From Leifsonia virtsii (GTDB lineage Bacteria; Actinomycetota; Actinomycetes; Actinomycetales; Microbacteriaceae): 64,000 nucleotides of DNA. Each line of letters begins with the position of its first letter. Position 1 is the stretch's first letter. Where the stretch lies: assembly GCF_030433675.1 (NCBI RefSeq), contig NZ_JAROCB010000001.1:1173268-1237267 (forward strand), given 5' to 3'. Both the position numbers and the translations under genes were made by a program. Positions 24,424-33,417 of this stretch are shown here, piece after piece. The notes beneath the pieces were generated by a model. It was not told the DNA's origin. It worked only from the letters and a program-made list of their open reading frames with translations, and did no database searches.

Positions 24424-25205
24424 CGGGCCTCCTCGGTCTCGGCTGCGTTCTCGGCTGCGACGCGGGCGGACGCCGCGTCGAGGAGCGCGGGGACGCGTTC
24501 GTAGCGTCCGACGTCGGCGGCGACGTGGCTGTCGGTGGAGGCAACGATACGCGCTCCGGCACGCAGCAGCGCGGCGATCGCGTCGGGCCCCGGGCACGCC
24601 CACTTCTCGTTGACCTCGACGATCGTGCCGGTCGCGGCCGCCGCGTCCGCCCAGGCGAGCAGGCGCTGCGGACCGAGCTGCGACTCGTCCAGGCCCACCT
24701 TCGGCAGGATCGAGAACCAGTGCGCCAGCTGGGCGTGCGGCGTGCGCTCCATCGCCCGGATGCTGGCCTCGACGAGCAGGTCGAGCGCGTCGTCGGCGGA
24801 GAGCCCGGCGTCGAGCCGTTCCCGGGTCGCGGTCGGCGACCACGGGCCGTCGGTGCCGGGGAACTGGTGGTCGCCGATGACGACCGCGTCCACGCCGCCG
24901 GGGCCGACGACCAGGCCGGCCGGCGTGTCGACCCTGCCTGCCGCATCCAGCAGCTTCGCCTCCACCCCGGTCAGCACCGTGAGCCCCTCCGGGATGCGCT
25001 CCGCAGCGACCGCCGACAGGAACTCCGGCACCCAGGTCGTCGACGCGCGCACGTGATCGGTCAGGCGGAGGGTCGCGAGGCCCGCGGCCGACGCTGCGGC
25101 GATGTTTTCCGCAAGGGTGCTCCTGGCGTCGTCGGAGAACGTGGAGTGGACGTGGAAGTCGCCGTGCAGCACGGCGGGCAGCCGAGCGGCCTCCGTGGCG
25201 CTCAC
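24420..25205 (-). CDS. PHP-domain phosphoesterase
   Basis: 261 residues from GTG 25205 with GGAGGA directly before it. Metal-binding motifs of the PHP superfamily are complete: HGDFHVHSTFSDD (first His pair and Asp), LRLTDHV, VVIGDHQF, EVNEKW, and STDSHVAADVGRY with the C-terminal Asp and His. Nearest in style to histidinol-phosphatase-like PHP proteins that remove phosphate from small metabolites; no polymerase domain. Overlaps the ATP-grasp gene by 4 bp (GTGA). Confidence 0.92.
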   Translation of the reverse strand: MSATEAARLPAVLHGDFHVHSTFSDDARSTLAENIAAASAAGLATLRLTDHVRASTTWVPEFLSAVAAERIPEGLTVLTGVEAKLLDAAGRVDTPAGLVVGPGGVDAVVIGDHQFPGTDGPWSPTATRERLDAGLSADDALDLLVEASIRAMERTPHAQLAHWFSILPKVGLDESQLGPQRLLAWADAAAATGTIVEVNEKWACPGPDAIAALLRAGARIVASTDSHVAADVGRYERVPALLDAASARVAAENAAETEEAR

Positions 25206-26215
25206 TCCTCCGGTCCCTCCGTGTGCGCCGCGTTCTCGGAGACCAGCACGTCGGCGGGACGCAGGAACACGTCCTCCAGGAAGCGGACGTTCGCCAGCTC
25301 CTCGAAGTCGACGGCGGAGGGGACGGGGCGGCCGAGCACGAGGTCGAGCAGCAGCGACGGCATGTCGACGCCCGCGGCGATCGTCAGCGGCATCGCGCCC
25401 GGGAAGCGCGGATTCACCTCCAGCAGCGCCGGGACGCCGTCGGAGCTGTAGCGCAGCTGCACGTTCGCGACGCCGGTCAGGCCGATCGCGCGCGCGACGT
25501 CGGCGGCGGTGTCGGAGAGCTCCGCCCGCCGCACGGTGCGCCCGGCGATCGAGACGCCGGAGTCGACCCGCTCGCGCGATCGCGGGACCGCGGCGATGAC
25601 CGCTCCGTCGAGACCCGCCAGCACGTCGACGGAGAACTCCTCGCCCGGCAGGTTCTCCTGGATGATGATGCTCTCGTCGGTGCCGAGCGCCTCGAGCGTC
25701 CCGCGGTCCGGGATGAGGCGCACGCCGCGCGAGCCGGCCCCGCTGCGGGGTTTCACGATCACCGGGAAGGTCCAGTCGGCTCCGACGCCCTCGCGGTTCA
25801 GCAGGCGGGTCACCGGGATGCGCGCGCGTCCGTCGACGCGCTGCACCAGCGCGTACTTGTCGAGGCACGTGACCAGGGTCTCGTGGGTGGGCGCGGCCAG
25901 CGCCGTGCCGACCGCGGCGAGCTCGTCTCGCCGGGCCGCGAGTCCCGGGAGCTCGACGTCGACGGTCGAGAACAGCACGTCGATGCCGTCCTCGCGGCTC
26001 ATGGCGATGAGCGCGTCGACGAAGCCGTCGGAGCGGCCCGGCGGAACGATGCGCCGGCGCTCTGCGGGCACGAGGTACAGGCCGCTCGCCCAGCCGTCCA
26101 TGTCGGCGGCGAACACGTCGACGTCGTCGCGGGCGAGCAGCGACCGGATCACGGCGACGCCGGCCGGGCCGCCCGCGCCGGTGACCAGGACGCGGGTTCG
26201 GGTGGTGTCGGTCAT
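25202..26215 (-). CDS. ATP-grasp ligase (carbamoyl-phosphate-synthase-like fold)
   Basis: 337 residues. N-terminal pre-ATP-grasp Rossmann-type part (VLVTGAGGPAGVAVIRSLL), then the ATP-grasp fold with the nucleotide-binding VIVKPRSGAGSRGVRLI, the hinge IIIQENLPGEEFSVDV, and the Mg-binding LLEVNPRFPGAMPLT. Such enzymes form an acyl phosphate and join it to an amine or thiol. The ATG begins on the base after the TAG of the deacetylase gene, so the two products are made together: the deacetylase would expose an amine and this ligase could acylate it. Confidence 0.93.
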   Translation of the reverse strand: MTDTTRTRVLVTGAGGPAGVAVIRSLLARDDVDVFAADMDGWASGLYLVPAERRRIVPPGRSDGFVDALIAMSREDGIDVLFSTVDVELPGLAARRDELAAVGTALAAPTHETLVTCLDKYALVQRVDGRARIPVTRLLNREGVGADWTFPVIVKPRSGAGSRGVRLIPDRGTLEALGTDESIIIQENLPGEEFSVDVLAGLDGAVIAAVPRSRERVDSGVSIAGRTVRRAELSDTAADVARAIGLTGVANVQLRYSSDGVPALLEVNPRFPGAMPLTIAAGVDMPSLLLDLVLGRPVPSAVDFEELANVRFLEDVFLRPADVLVSENAAHTEGPEE

Positions 26216-27280
26216 CTACGCGGTCCTCCGGATGCGGGCGTCGGTCTGGATGCTGGAGGCCGGCACCGAGATGTCGGCGGTGTCGCGCATGACCTCCAGG
26301 GGTTCGCAGCTCTTCCCGCCGCCGAAGCGCGACCAGTAGCGGGCGGTGGCGAGCACGAAGTCGGGCTCGAGGTAGGCGCGCAGCTCGGTCTGCGAGCGGA
26401 AGCAGTCGAGCAGCCGCAGCTTGGTCTCCGTGAACCCGTCGATCGGCACGAAACGGGTGGGCCGGAAGTCGATGGTCGCCGACGGGCTCTGATAGCAGCA
26501 CACGGTCCGCACCGAGCGCGTCGCCACGTTGGTGGCGGCGTGGACGGCCCGGTGGTCCTGGTGCCGGTCGTGCGACGAGTGGGTGTAGACGATGTCGGGC
26601 TGCACCTCGGCTACCACTCGCTCGATGATGCTCACCGTCGGGTCCGCGGCGGAGATGTGGGTGTCCTCCAGGTCCTCCAGGAACAGCCGGGCGCCGAGCA
26701 GCTCCGCCGAGGCGAGCGACTCGTGCTGCCGGTCGTCGGCGTCGCCTCCGCGGGCGCCGCGCGAGAGGGTGAGGATGACGACGTCGTTGCCCGCGTCGCG
26801 GTGGGCGGCGAGGATGCCGCCGACGCCGATCTCGACGTCGTCCGGGTGGGCTCCGATCGCCAGCACGACCTGCCGGCGCTGTGCAGCGCGCTTGACGCGG
26901 CTCTCGGCCGCGAGACGGTTCACGATCTCCACCAGCTCCGCCGAGGCGACCGGCTTGGTGAGGAACTCATCCGCCTGCGCGCGCAGAGCGGAGACGGCGT
27001 AGTCGACCGAGACGTGCGCGGTCATCACGACGACGGGCATGCCAGGGTACCGGTTGCGCAGCTCCTTGAGCAGGTCGAGGCCGGAGATACCGGGCATCTC
27101 GATGTCGGTGATGACCAGGTCGGGATCGACCTCCGCGATCGTCTCCAGAGCGACCGCCGGATCCGTCACGGCGAACGCCACAGCATCCGCTCGCTTCTCC
27201 AGCACGGTCTTCATGAAGAAGGCCACATCCGGGTCGTCCTCGACCACCACCACCCGGAACTTCGTCACGGCACTCGCCAT
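26216..27280 (-). CDS. response-regulator receiver fused to PIG-L/LmbE deacetylase
   Basis: 354 residues. Residues 7-125 are a complete receiver domain: VVVEDDPD (Asp15, Asp16), phospho-acceptor Asp59 in LVITDIEMPG, Thr87 in VVMTAHVS and Lys109 in EFLTKPV. Residues 137-330 are a zinc-dependent PIG-L/LmbE domain with AIGAHPDDVE (His145, Asp147, Asp148) and HSSHDRHQDHRAVH carrying further zinc ligands. PIG-L enzymes remove acetyl or acyl groups from amino sugars and related amides (MshB, Mca, PIG-L). The output domain is thus an enzyme, and phosphorylation would act on catalysis. First gene of the operon. Confidence 0.95.
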   Translation of the reverse strand: MASAVTKFRVVVVEDDPDVAFFMKTVLEKRADAVAFAVTDPAVALETIAEVDPDLVITDIEMPGISGLDLLKELRNRYPGMPVVVMTAHVSVDYAVSALRAQADEFLTKPVASAELVEIVNRLAAESRVKRAAQRRQVVLAIGAHPDDVEIGVGGILAAHRDAGNDVVILTLSRGARGGDADDRQHESLASAELLGARLFLEDLEDTHISAADPTVSIIERVVAEVQPDIVYTHSSHDRHQDHRAVHAATNVATRSVRTVCCYQSPSATIDFRPTRFVPIDGFTETKLRLLDCFRSQTELRAYLEPDFVLATARYWSRFGGGKSCEPLEVMRDTADISVPASSIQTDARIRRTA

Positions 27281-27358
27281 CGCATCCCCTATCTGGAACA
27301 GACTCTAGTAGGACGACCGGTCCACACGGATCGACGCGCCCGGGCGGGTGTTCGCGAT
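27281..27358 (-). promoter_or_regulatory. upstream region of the seven-gene operon
   Basis: Read leftwards, TAGAGT (complement of 27300-27305) lies about 20 nt before the ATG at 27280, with AGATAGGGGATG as a weak ribosome site between. No clear -35. The same hexamer is used as -10 by the tRNA-fMet gene on the other strand. Confidence 0.35.
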
Positions 27359-27387
27359 TTCACCCCCCTGAAGAACCGTGCTAGAGT
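27359..27387 (+). promoter_or_regulatory. sigma-70-type promoter of tRNA-fMet
   Basis: TTCACC (27359-27364), a 17-bp spacer and TAGAGT (27382-27387), ending 12 bp before the mature tRNA. Both hexamers match the consensus at four of six positions. Confidence 0.55.
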
Positions 27388-27399
27388 CATTTCTTGTGC

Positions 27400-27476
27400 C
27401 GCGGGGTGGAGCAGCTCGGTAGCTCGCTGGGCTCATAACCCAGAGGTCGTAGGTTCAAATCCTGCCCCCGCAACCA
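27400..27476 (+). tRNA. initiator tRNA-fMet (anticodon CAT)
   Basis: 77 nt including an encoded CCA. Initiator hallmarks are visible: the first pair is a C1-A72 mismatch (CGCGGGG against CCCCGCA), and the anticodon stem has three G-C pairs in a row (CTGGG-CTCATAA-CCCAG). T arm GTAGG-TTCAAAT-CCTGC. Confidence 0.97.
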
Positions 27477-27478
27477 AT

Positions 27479-27523
27479 AAGGCCCCTGACCGGGAAGTTC
27501 TCCGGTCAGGGGCCTTTGCTTTG
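27479..27523 (+). terminator. intrinsic terminator of tRNA-fMet
   Basis: Perfect 13-bp stem GGCCCCTGACCGG (27481-27493) with its complement (27502-27514), 8-nt loop, then TTTGCTTTG. The classical Rho-independent form, uncommon in this window. Confidence 0.92.
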
Positions 27524-27535
27524 CCCAGACCCGCC

Positions 27536-27607
27536 CGCGAGTGCGCCCCTGCGTCACGTCTGCGGGTGCGCGCGCACCCGCAGACGTGACGGGCGGCGGC
27601 AGTCGCG
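27536..27607. repeat. long palindrome (family 3)
   Basis: Perfect 40-bp palindrome at 27552-27591 (arms of 20 bp, left arm begins CGTCACGTCTGCGGG), extended with mismatches by CGCGAGTGCGCC on the left and its near-complement on the right. It lies between tRNA-fMet and the opposing UPF0182 gene. The word TGCGGGTGCGC and the outer arm recur at 45178-45249. The rest of 27524-27674 holds no gene. Confidence 0.7.
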
Positions 27608-27674
27608 CGAAGTGCGGAGACGGCGAAGCGGCCCGCACCCGGAGGCGCGAGCCGCTTCTGCGACGATCGTGACG

Positions 27675-30602
27675 CTACTTGGCCGCGGGCTGCCCCTCGG
27701 CCGCGACGGCGTCGGCGATGGCCTGCTGCAGGCGCTGCTGCGCCGCACCGTACGCCGTCCAGTCCCCCGCCTTCAGCGCGGCCTGGCTGTCCGACAGGGC
27801 CTGCCTGGCGCGCTGCAGCGCATCCTGCAGTGCGGGGTTGTTCGCCGACGAGCTTCCGCCGCTGCCGCCCGAGGTCTCACCGCCGGACTGGCCGGTGCCT
27901 CCCGTGCCGGTTCCGGTGGTCGGGACGTTGTTGTCGCCCGCACTCGCACCCGAGTCGCCGCCGAACAGGGCGTCGAGCGCCTGGTCGAGCGTGTCCTCGA
28001 ACTCGATCTTGTCGCCGAACGCGACCAGCACCTTCTGCAGCAGCGGGTAGCTGGTCTCTCCCGACGACCGGACGTAGACCGGCTGCACGTACAGCAGTCC
28101 GCCACCCACCGGCAGCGTCAGGAGGTTGCCGTTGATGACCTCCGATTTACCCTGGCGCAGCAGGTTCAGCTGCTGCGACACGGTCGGATCGGAGTCGAAC
28201 TGATTCTGCATCTGCCCGGGCCCTGGGATGCTGTCGCCCGACGGCAGCTGCAGGAGTCTGAGCTTGCCGTATCCGGAGGCGACCTTGCCCTTCTGGTCGC
28301 CGGCGTCCGCATCCACCGACAGGTAGCCCTTGAGCACCGACCTGCTCGACTCGCTCGTGCCCTGCGGGATGAACGTCGAGTAGAGCGAGAACGTCGGATC
28401 CTTCTGGCCCGGCATCTTCAGCGTCAGGTAGTACGGCGGCTGCAGCGCCGGGTTGCTCGACGGCGAGGTCGGGTCGTTCGGCGTCGTCCAGGCGTCCTCA
28501 CGCGAGTAGAAGGAGCCCGCGTCGGTCACGTGGTACTGCCCGAGCACCGACCGCTGCACCTTGAACAGGTCAGACGGGTAGCGCACGTGGCTCATCAGCT
28601 GCGCGCTCATGTCGCTGACCGGCTTCACCGTCGACGGGAAGATCTTCTGCCACGTCTTGAGCACCGGGTCGGTGGTGTCCCACGCGTAGAGGGTCACCGA
28701 GCCGTCGTAGGCGTCGACCGTGGCCTTCACCGAGTTGCGGATGTAGTTGATGTCGTCGAAGGCGTACGCGGGCTTCGGGGTGTCCTTGTCGGCCGTCGCG
28801 TCGCTCAGGCTGCCGACGTGCGAGTACGGGAACTGGTCGCTCGTCGTGTAGCCGTCGATGATCCATTTGACCCGGCCGTCGACCACGGCGGGGTACGCCT
28901 GCGAGTCGAGCGTCAGGTAGGGCGCGACCTTCTGCACGCGCTTGATCGGGTCGCGGTCGTAGAGGATCTGCGAGTCGTTGTTCACCGCGTCGGAGAGCAC
29001 GATCTGCTCGTCCTGGAACTTCAGCGCGTAGACCAGTCGCTTGAAGATGTTGTCGAGCTTCGGGCCTCCGTTGCCGTTGAACGTGGTGTACGTCTGCTGC
29101 GCCCCCTCGGCTCCGCCCGGGTAGTCGAGCTCGACGGCCTTGCTGCCCTTCGGCGCGCCGACGATCGAGTAGGTGGGCGACTGCTCGCCGAAGTAGATGC
29201 GCGGCTGGTACGACCCGAGCGTGCCGGAGGTGGGGATGCCCGACTCCAGGAACACGGGCTGCCCGTCGGTCGAGCGCTTGTTGCCGTAAGCGGCCACCAG
29301 ACCGTAGCCGTGCGTGTACACGATGGTGTCGTTGAACCAGTTGCGGGCGCCGCCGAGGCCGGACTGCTGCAGCTCGCGCACGGCGACCACGGCGTCCTGC
29401 TGGGTGCCGTCGAGGTTGTAGCGGTCGACGTTCAGCTTCTCCGGGAACGCGTAGTACTGCCGGAACTGCTGCAGCTGACGGAACGATGGGCTCACGACGG
29501 CGGGGTCGAGGATGCGGATCTGCGCGGTGGTCTGCGCGTCCTGCCGCAGGGCGCCCTGCTCGGCCGTGGTCTTGGCGTTGTACGGGATCGTCTCGATGTC
29601 GCTCAGGCCGTATGCCTCGCGGGTGTAATCGATCCCCCGCTGCACGTAGGGCGTCTCGAGCGTCTTCTGGCTCGGGTCGACCTGGAAGCGCTGCACGACC
29701 CAGGGCACGATCGCGCCGACCACCAGCGCGGCGACGACGAGCAGCGCCGTGCCGACGATCGGGAACCGCCAGCGTCCGATGAACGCCGTCAGGAAGAACA
29801 GGATGGCGACGAAGATCGCCGCGCCCGCCAGGATCGCGCGGCCCGGGATGGTCGCGTTCACGTCGGTGTACGAGGCGCCGTTGATCATGTCGTTGACGTT
29901 GGAGTCGGTGACCGTCGCGTAGCGGTCGAGCCAGATGCTCACTCCCTGCAGCAGCAGGTAGAGCCCGGCGACGACCGAGATCTGGACGCGTGCGGCGCGC
30001 GAGATGCGCACCTCGCGCCCGCTCACCCGGATGGACCCGTAGAGGTAGCAGGTGGCGAGCGTCGCCAGCAGCGAGATGAGCACGACGGCCGAGGCGAAGC
30101 CGACCAGGCTGCGCAGGAACGGCAGGTCGAAGAGGTAGAAGCCGATGTCGAGGTGGAACAGCGGGTCGGACTTGCCGTACGAGGTGCCGTTCAGCCAGAG
30201 AGCGGCGGTCTGCCAGCGGCTGGCCGCCGAGACGCCAGCGAAGATGCCGAAGACGATCGGGATGCCGTACATCGCCAGCCGGCGCAGCGGCTCGATGACC
30301 TGCTGGTAACGGTCGAGCTGCGAGTTCAGCTTCGCGTAGACCGGCCGGAGCCGGTAGGCGAGCTGGATGCACAGCCACAGCGGGACCGCCATGCCGAGGA
30401 AGCCGATGAAGAACATGGCGAGCCCGGCCAGCCACTGCGTGGTCAGCACGTTGAGGTAGCCCAGCTGGTCGTACCAGAGGATGTCCGCGTACAGCCCGGC
30501 GAACACGAAGAAGAGGATCACCACCGCGACGATCACGCCGAGAGTGATCCAGATGGCCGCGCGCCGGCGGCCTGCGGGTCGAGCTGCTGCTGTTGAACTC
30601 AC
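27675..30602 (-). CDS. UPF0182 family large membrane protein
   Basis: 975 residues from GTG 30602, with AAGAAGG upstream. Seven or so membrane helices occupy residues 15-310 (IWITLGVIVAVVILFFVFAG; FADILWYDQLGYLNV-type motif is present as YADILWYDQLGYLNVL), then a large exported domain to about 880, and a Gly/Ser/Thr-rich linker followed by a helical end (DALQRARQALSDSQAAL). UPF0182 is conserved in actinobacteria and some cyanobacteria; function unknown. The linker (about 890-925) is low complexity. Confidence 0.93.
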   Translation of the reverse strand: MSSTAAARPAGRRRAAIWITLGVIVAVVILFFVFAGLYADILWYDQLGYLNVLTTQWLAGLAMFFIGFLGMAVPLWLCIQLAYRLRPVYAKLNSQLDRYQQVIEPLRRLAMYGIPIVFGIFAGVSAASRWQTAALWLNGTSYGKSDPLFHLDIGFYLFDLPFLRSLVGFASAVVLISLLATLATCYLYGSIRVSGREVRISRAARVQISVVAGLYLLLQGVSIWLDRYATVTDSNVNDMINGASYTDVNATIPGRAILAGAAIFVAILFFLTAFIGRWRFPIVGTALLVVAALVVGAIVPWVVQRFQVDPSQKTLETPYVQRGIDYTREAYGLSDIETIPYNAKTTAEQGALRQDAQTTAQIRILDPAVVSPSFRQLQQFRQYYAFPEKLNVDRYNLDGTQQDAVVAVRELQQSGLGGARNWFNDTIVYTHGYGLVAAYGNKRSTDGQPVFLESGIPTSGTLGSYQPRIYFGEQSPTYSIVGAPKGSKAVELDYPGGAEGAQQTYTTFNGNGGPKLDNIFKRLVYALKFQDEQIVLSDAVNNDSQILYDRDPIKRVQKVAPYLTLDSQAYPAVVDGRVKWIIDGYTTSDQFPYSHVGSLSDATADKDTPKPAYAFDDINYIRNSVKATVDAYDGSVTLYAWDTTDPVLKTWQKIFPSTVKPVSDMSAQLMSHVRYPSDLFKVQRSVLGQYHVTDAGSFYSREDAWTTPNDPTSPSSNPALQPPYYLTLKMPGQKDPTFSLYSTFIPQGTSESSRSVLKGYLSVDADAGDQKGKVASGYGKLRLLQLPSGDSIPGPGQMQNQFDSDPTVSQQLNLLRQGKSEVINGNLLTLPVGGGLLYVQPVYVRSSGETSYPLLQKVLVAFGDKIEFEDTLDQALDALFGGDSGASAGDNNVPTTGTGTGGTGQSGGETSGGSGGSSSANNPALQDALQRARQALSDSQAALKAGDWTAYGAAQQRLQQAIADAVAAEGQPAAK

Positions 30603-30686
30603 GTATGGCCTTCTTGGTCTCGCGTGACGGGTGTGACCTCCATCCTAGGCAGCCGACGCTGGGAGAATGTTGCGGCTCCGCCGACC

Positions 30687-31826
30687 TCAGCCTGCGGGGC
30701 AGGTGGGAAGATCCGCCGTGCTCGACCCGTCCCGCACGGCCTCGAGGACCTTGAGCGAGTCGGACAGCGTCTTCACCGCGAACACGTGCAGGCCCGCCGG
30801 GATGTGGCCGGTGACCTCGTCGCAGTTGGAGGCCGGTGCGAGGAAGTAGCTCGCCTTCCCCTGGTCGCGTGCGGCGTACATCTTCTGCCGGATGCCGCCG
30901 ATCGCGCCGATCTGGCCGGTGTTGTCGATCGTGCCGGTTCCGGCGACGCGCTTGCCGCCGTTGAGGGAGCCCGGGGTCAGCTTGTCCATGATCCCGAGGG
31001 CGAACATCTGGCCCGCGCTCGGGCCGCCGACGTCGTTGAGCTGGATCTTCACGTCGAACGGGAAGGTGTAGTCCATGCCGGCGCCGATCCCGAGCACGAC
31101 CTGGCCCTCCGACTCGGTCGGCGTGAGCGAGACCGTGGTCGCAGCGCCGTCGCGCACGATCCCGAGCTCCGCCGCCTTCGACGCGCCGTTCGCCTTCACG
31201 GCGCTGCGCAGCTCGTCGACGCTGCTGACGACCGTGCCGTTGACCGTGGTGATCTCGTCGCCGACCTTGAGCACGTCGGCGGCCGGGGTCTTCGGGATGA
31301 GCTGCTTGACGGCCACGTGCTCGGGAAAGGTGTAGCCCAGCTCGTTGAGCGCCGCGGCGATCGCGTCCTGCTGCGAGTCGACCATGAGGGCCGCGTTCTG
31401 GGCGTTGGACTGCTCGGTCGTAGTCCCGGGCGGGAAGACGCTGTCGATCGGCAGCACCGCCTTGCTCGGCTGGAACCACGCGCCGACGATCTCGATCCAG
31501 CTTGGCCGCTGATCGGGGTTGCCGACCAGCGAGACGGTCAGCAGGTCGAGCGAGCCCGAGGTCGGGTAGGTCTTCTGCCCGGGGATGCTGATCAGCGGTT
31601 TCGTGTCGCCGCTGGGCTTCGCGCCCACCTGCTGATCGGTGCCGAGCGTGTTGTACACCGGTCCCGGTTGCTCGATCACGAACGGCGCGGGGACGAAGGC
31701 GAGCACCAGCGCCAGCAGCACGGCGACGGCGATCGCCACCCAGCCGACGATGACCCGCTTCGGCGGCGCCACGCGCTCCGGCTCCTGCCTGTACAGCGCC
31801 GGATCGTCGTCGCTGAACAGGGTCAC
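30687..31826 (-). CDS. membrane PDZ/Lon-type serine protease (YlbL-like)
   Basis: 379 residues from GTG 31826 with AGAGGA upstream. One N-terminal membrane helix (25-47), an extracytoplasmic region, a PDZ domain (about 165-240, TPAADVLKVGDEITTVNG) and a Lon (S16) proteolytic domain whose dyad is Ser270 (GGPSAGQ) and Lys315 (GGIRQKM). Homologue of YlbL in Bacillus and of a protein next to UPF0182 in mycobacteria. It may share a transcript with the UPF0182 gene 84 bp downstream. Confidence 0.94.
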   Translation of the reverse strand: MTLFSDDDPALYRQEPERVAPPKRVIVGWVAIAVAVLLALVLAFVPAPFVIEQPGPVYNTLGTDQQVGAKPSGDTKPLISIPGQKTYPTSGSLDLLTVSLVGNPDQRPSWIEIVGAWFQPSKAVLPIDSVFPPGTTTEQSNAQNAALMVDSQQDAIAAALNELGYTFPEHVAVKQLIPKTPAADVLKVGDEITTVNGTVVSSVDELRSAVKANGASKAAELGIVRDGAATTVSLTPTESEGQVVLGIGAGMDYTFPFDVKIQLNDVGGPSAGQMFALGIMDKLTPGSLNGGKRVAGTGTIDNTGQIGAIGGIRQKMYAARDQGKASYFLAPASNCDEVTGHIPAGLHVFAVKTLSDSLKVLEAVRDGSSTADLPTCPAG

Positions 31827-31998
31827 GGGCCCATCCTCTCGGTCGTGTTCGCCACGGGCGCACGGCCCGAAGGCGAGCATAGGGCAATTCCCATCCGCCT
31901 CCCCGGCACCAGCGGCTAGCGTAGACGACAAGCCTGAAGCCGAGCCGACGACGACGGCACGCCTCGGGCCGGAACACTTCGAGAAGAGGACGCTGACG
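31827..31998. promoter_or_regulatory. divergent intergenic region, YlbL-like and zincin-like genes
   Basis: 172 bp. Rightwards TAGCGT at 31917-31922 is a candidate -10 giving a leader of about 70 nt with AGAGGA before the ATG. Nothing else recognised. Confidence 0.35.
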
Positions 31999-33357
31999 AT
32001 GGCCGACGATCGGAACGACGACCGGGACCCGGACCGCGACGACGACGAGCTCCGGGACATGCTGAACCAGTTCCTGTCGGGGAACGGCGCATCGATCGAC
32101 CCGAGCCGGCTGGCCGGCGCCGCGGGCCTGCCGAACGATCCGGCCAGCATCCAGGCCCTGCTCGGGCAGCTGCAGAACGCCCTGATGAACCCGGGCGGCG
32201 GCATCAACTGGGACATCGCCGAGCAGCAGGCGAGGCAGCTCGCCGCCGACGGCGCCCACACCGTCACGCCGGCCGAGCGCGCGTCGCTCGACCAGGCCTT
32301 CCACGTCGCCTCCCTCTGGCTCGACGAGGCGACCGGCGTCGCCGGGCTGAGCGCGTCGCCCGAGCTGATCGGGCGCGCCGAGTGGGCCAGGCAGACCATG
32401 CCGCTGTGGACCCAGCTCGCCGAGCCCGTCGCCCTCAGCATCTCCGATGCGCTCACGCAGGTGCTCGCCGAGCAGGCGCCGGAGGAGATGCAGGCGATGC
32501 TGCAGAACGCCGGCCAGGTGATGCGCTCGATCGGCGGCGCGCTCTTCGCGATGCAGCTCGGCCAGGTGGTCGGGCAGCTGTCGAAGGAGGTCGTCTCGGG
32601 CGGCGACATCGGCATCCCGCTGCTGCCGGACGGCGCCGCGGCGCTCATCCCGCAGAACGTCGCGGAGTTCGGCGAGGGCCTCGACATCCCGGACGACCAG
32701 ATCCAGCTCTACCTCGCGGTGCGCGAACTCGCCCACGCCCGGCTGTTCCGGCACGCCAAGTGGCTGCGCCTGCAGCTGATCACGCAGATCACCGCGTTCG
32801 CGAAGGGCATCCGGATCGACACCGACGCCCTGGAGTCGCTCGCCGAGAACTTCGACCCGTCGAACCCGGAGGAGCTCCGCGAGGCGATGGTCAGCGGGAG
32901 GCTCATCCCGCCGCGCACCGAGGAGCAGCAGGAGGCGCTCGCGCGCCTGGAGACCGTGCTCGCGCTGGTCGAGGGCTGGGTCGACGTGGTCACCGCGAAC
33001 GCGACCCGGCTGCTGCCGCGCGCCGACGCCATCGCCGAGACCGTTCGGCGGCGCCGTGCCTCCGGCGGTCCGGCTGAGTCGGCCTTCGCGACCCTCGTCG
33101 GGCTGGAGCTGCGCCCCCGCCGGCTGCGCGACGCGGCCGCCATGTGGCGCGCGGTGACGGACGCGGTCGGCATGGACGCGCGGGACGACCTGTGGTCGCA
33201 CCCGGACCTCCTCCCTCAGTCGTCCGACCTGGACGACCCGTCGGCCCTGGTCGCCCGCCTCACCGCCGCCGCCACCGGCCAGCCGCCGGAGCAGGACGAG
33301 TTCGACCAGGCCATCGAGGACCTCCTGCGGGAGGACCGCGACCGCCCGACGGAGTAG
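31999..33357 (+). CDS. zincin-like metallopeptidase family protein (DUF2342)
   Basis: 452 residues. The family is annotated as a putative zinc-dependent metalloprotease; its core motif is LAVRELAHARLF at 239-250, where the first His of HExxH is Arg and the Glu243 and His246 remain, so classical zincin catalysis is uncertain. Another His (252) follows. N-terminal 20 residues are almost all Asp/Arg. The rest is helical. Located beside uvrD2 and nudC, as in mycobacteria. No signal peptide, so cytoplasmic. Confidence 0.85.
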   Translation: MADDRNDDRDPDRDDDELRDMLNQFLSGNGASIDPSRLAGAAGLPNDPASIQALLGQLQNALMNPGGGINWDIAEQQARQLAADGAHTVTPAERASLDQAFHVASLWLDEATGVAGLSASPELIGRAEWARQTMPLWTQLAEPVALSISDALTQVLAEQAPEEMQAMLQNAGQVMRSIGGALFAMQLGQVVGQLSKEVVSGGDIGIPLLPDGAAALIPQNVAEFGEGLDIPDDQIQLYLAVRELAHARLFRHAKWLRLQLITQITAFAKGIRIDTDALESLAENFDPSNPEELREAMVSGRLIPPRTEEQQEALARLETVLALVEGWVDVVTANATRLLPRADAIAETVRRRRASGGPAESAFATLVGLELRPRRLRDAAAMWRAVTDAVGMDARDDLWSHPDLLPQSSDLDDPSALVARLTAAATGQPPEQDEFDQAIEDLLREDRDRPTE

Positions 33358-33417
33358 TCCCCGCCGAGGCCTGTGGATAAGGCCGGAACGCGGCATCGGA
33401 TGCGGCAGGATGCCGGG

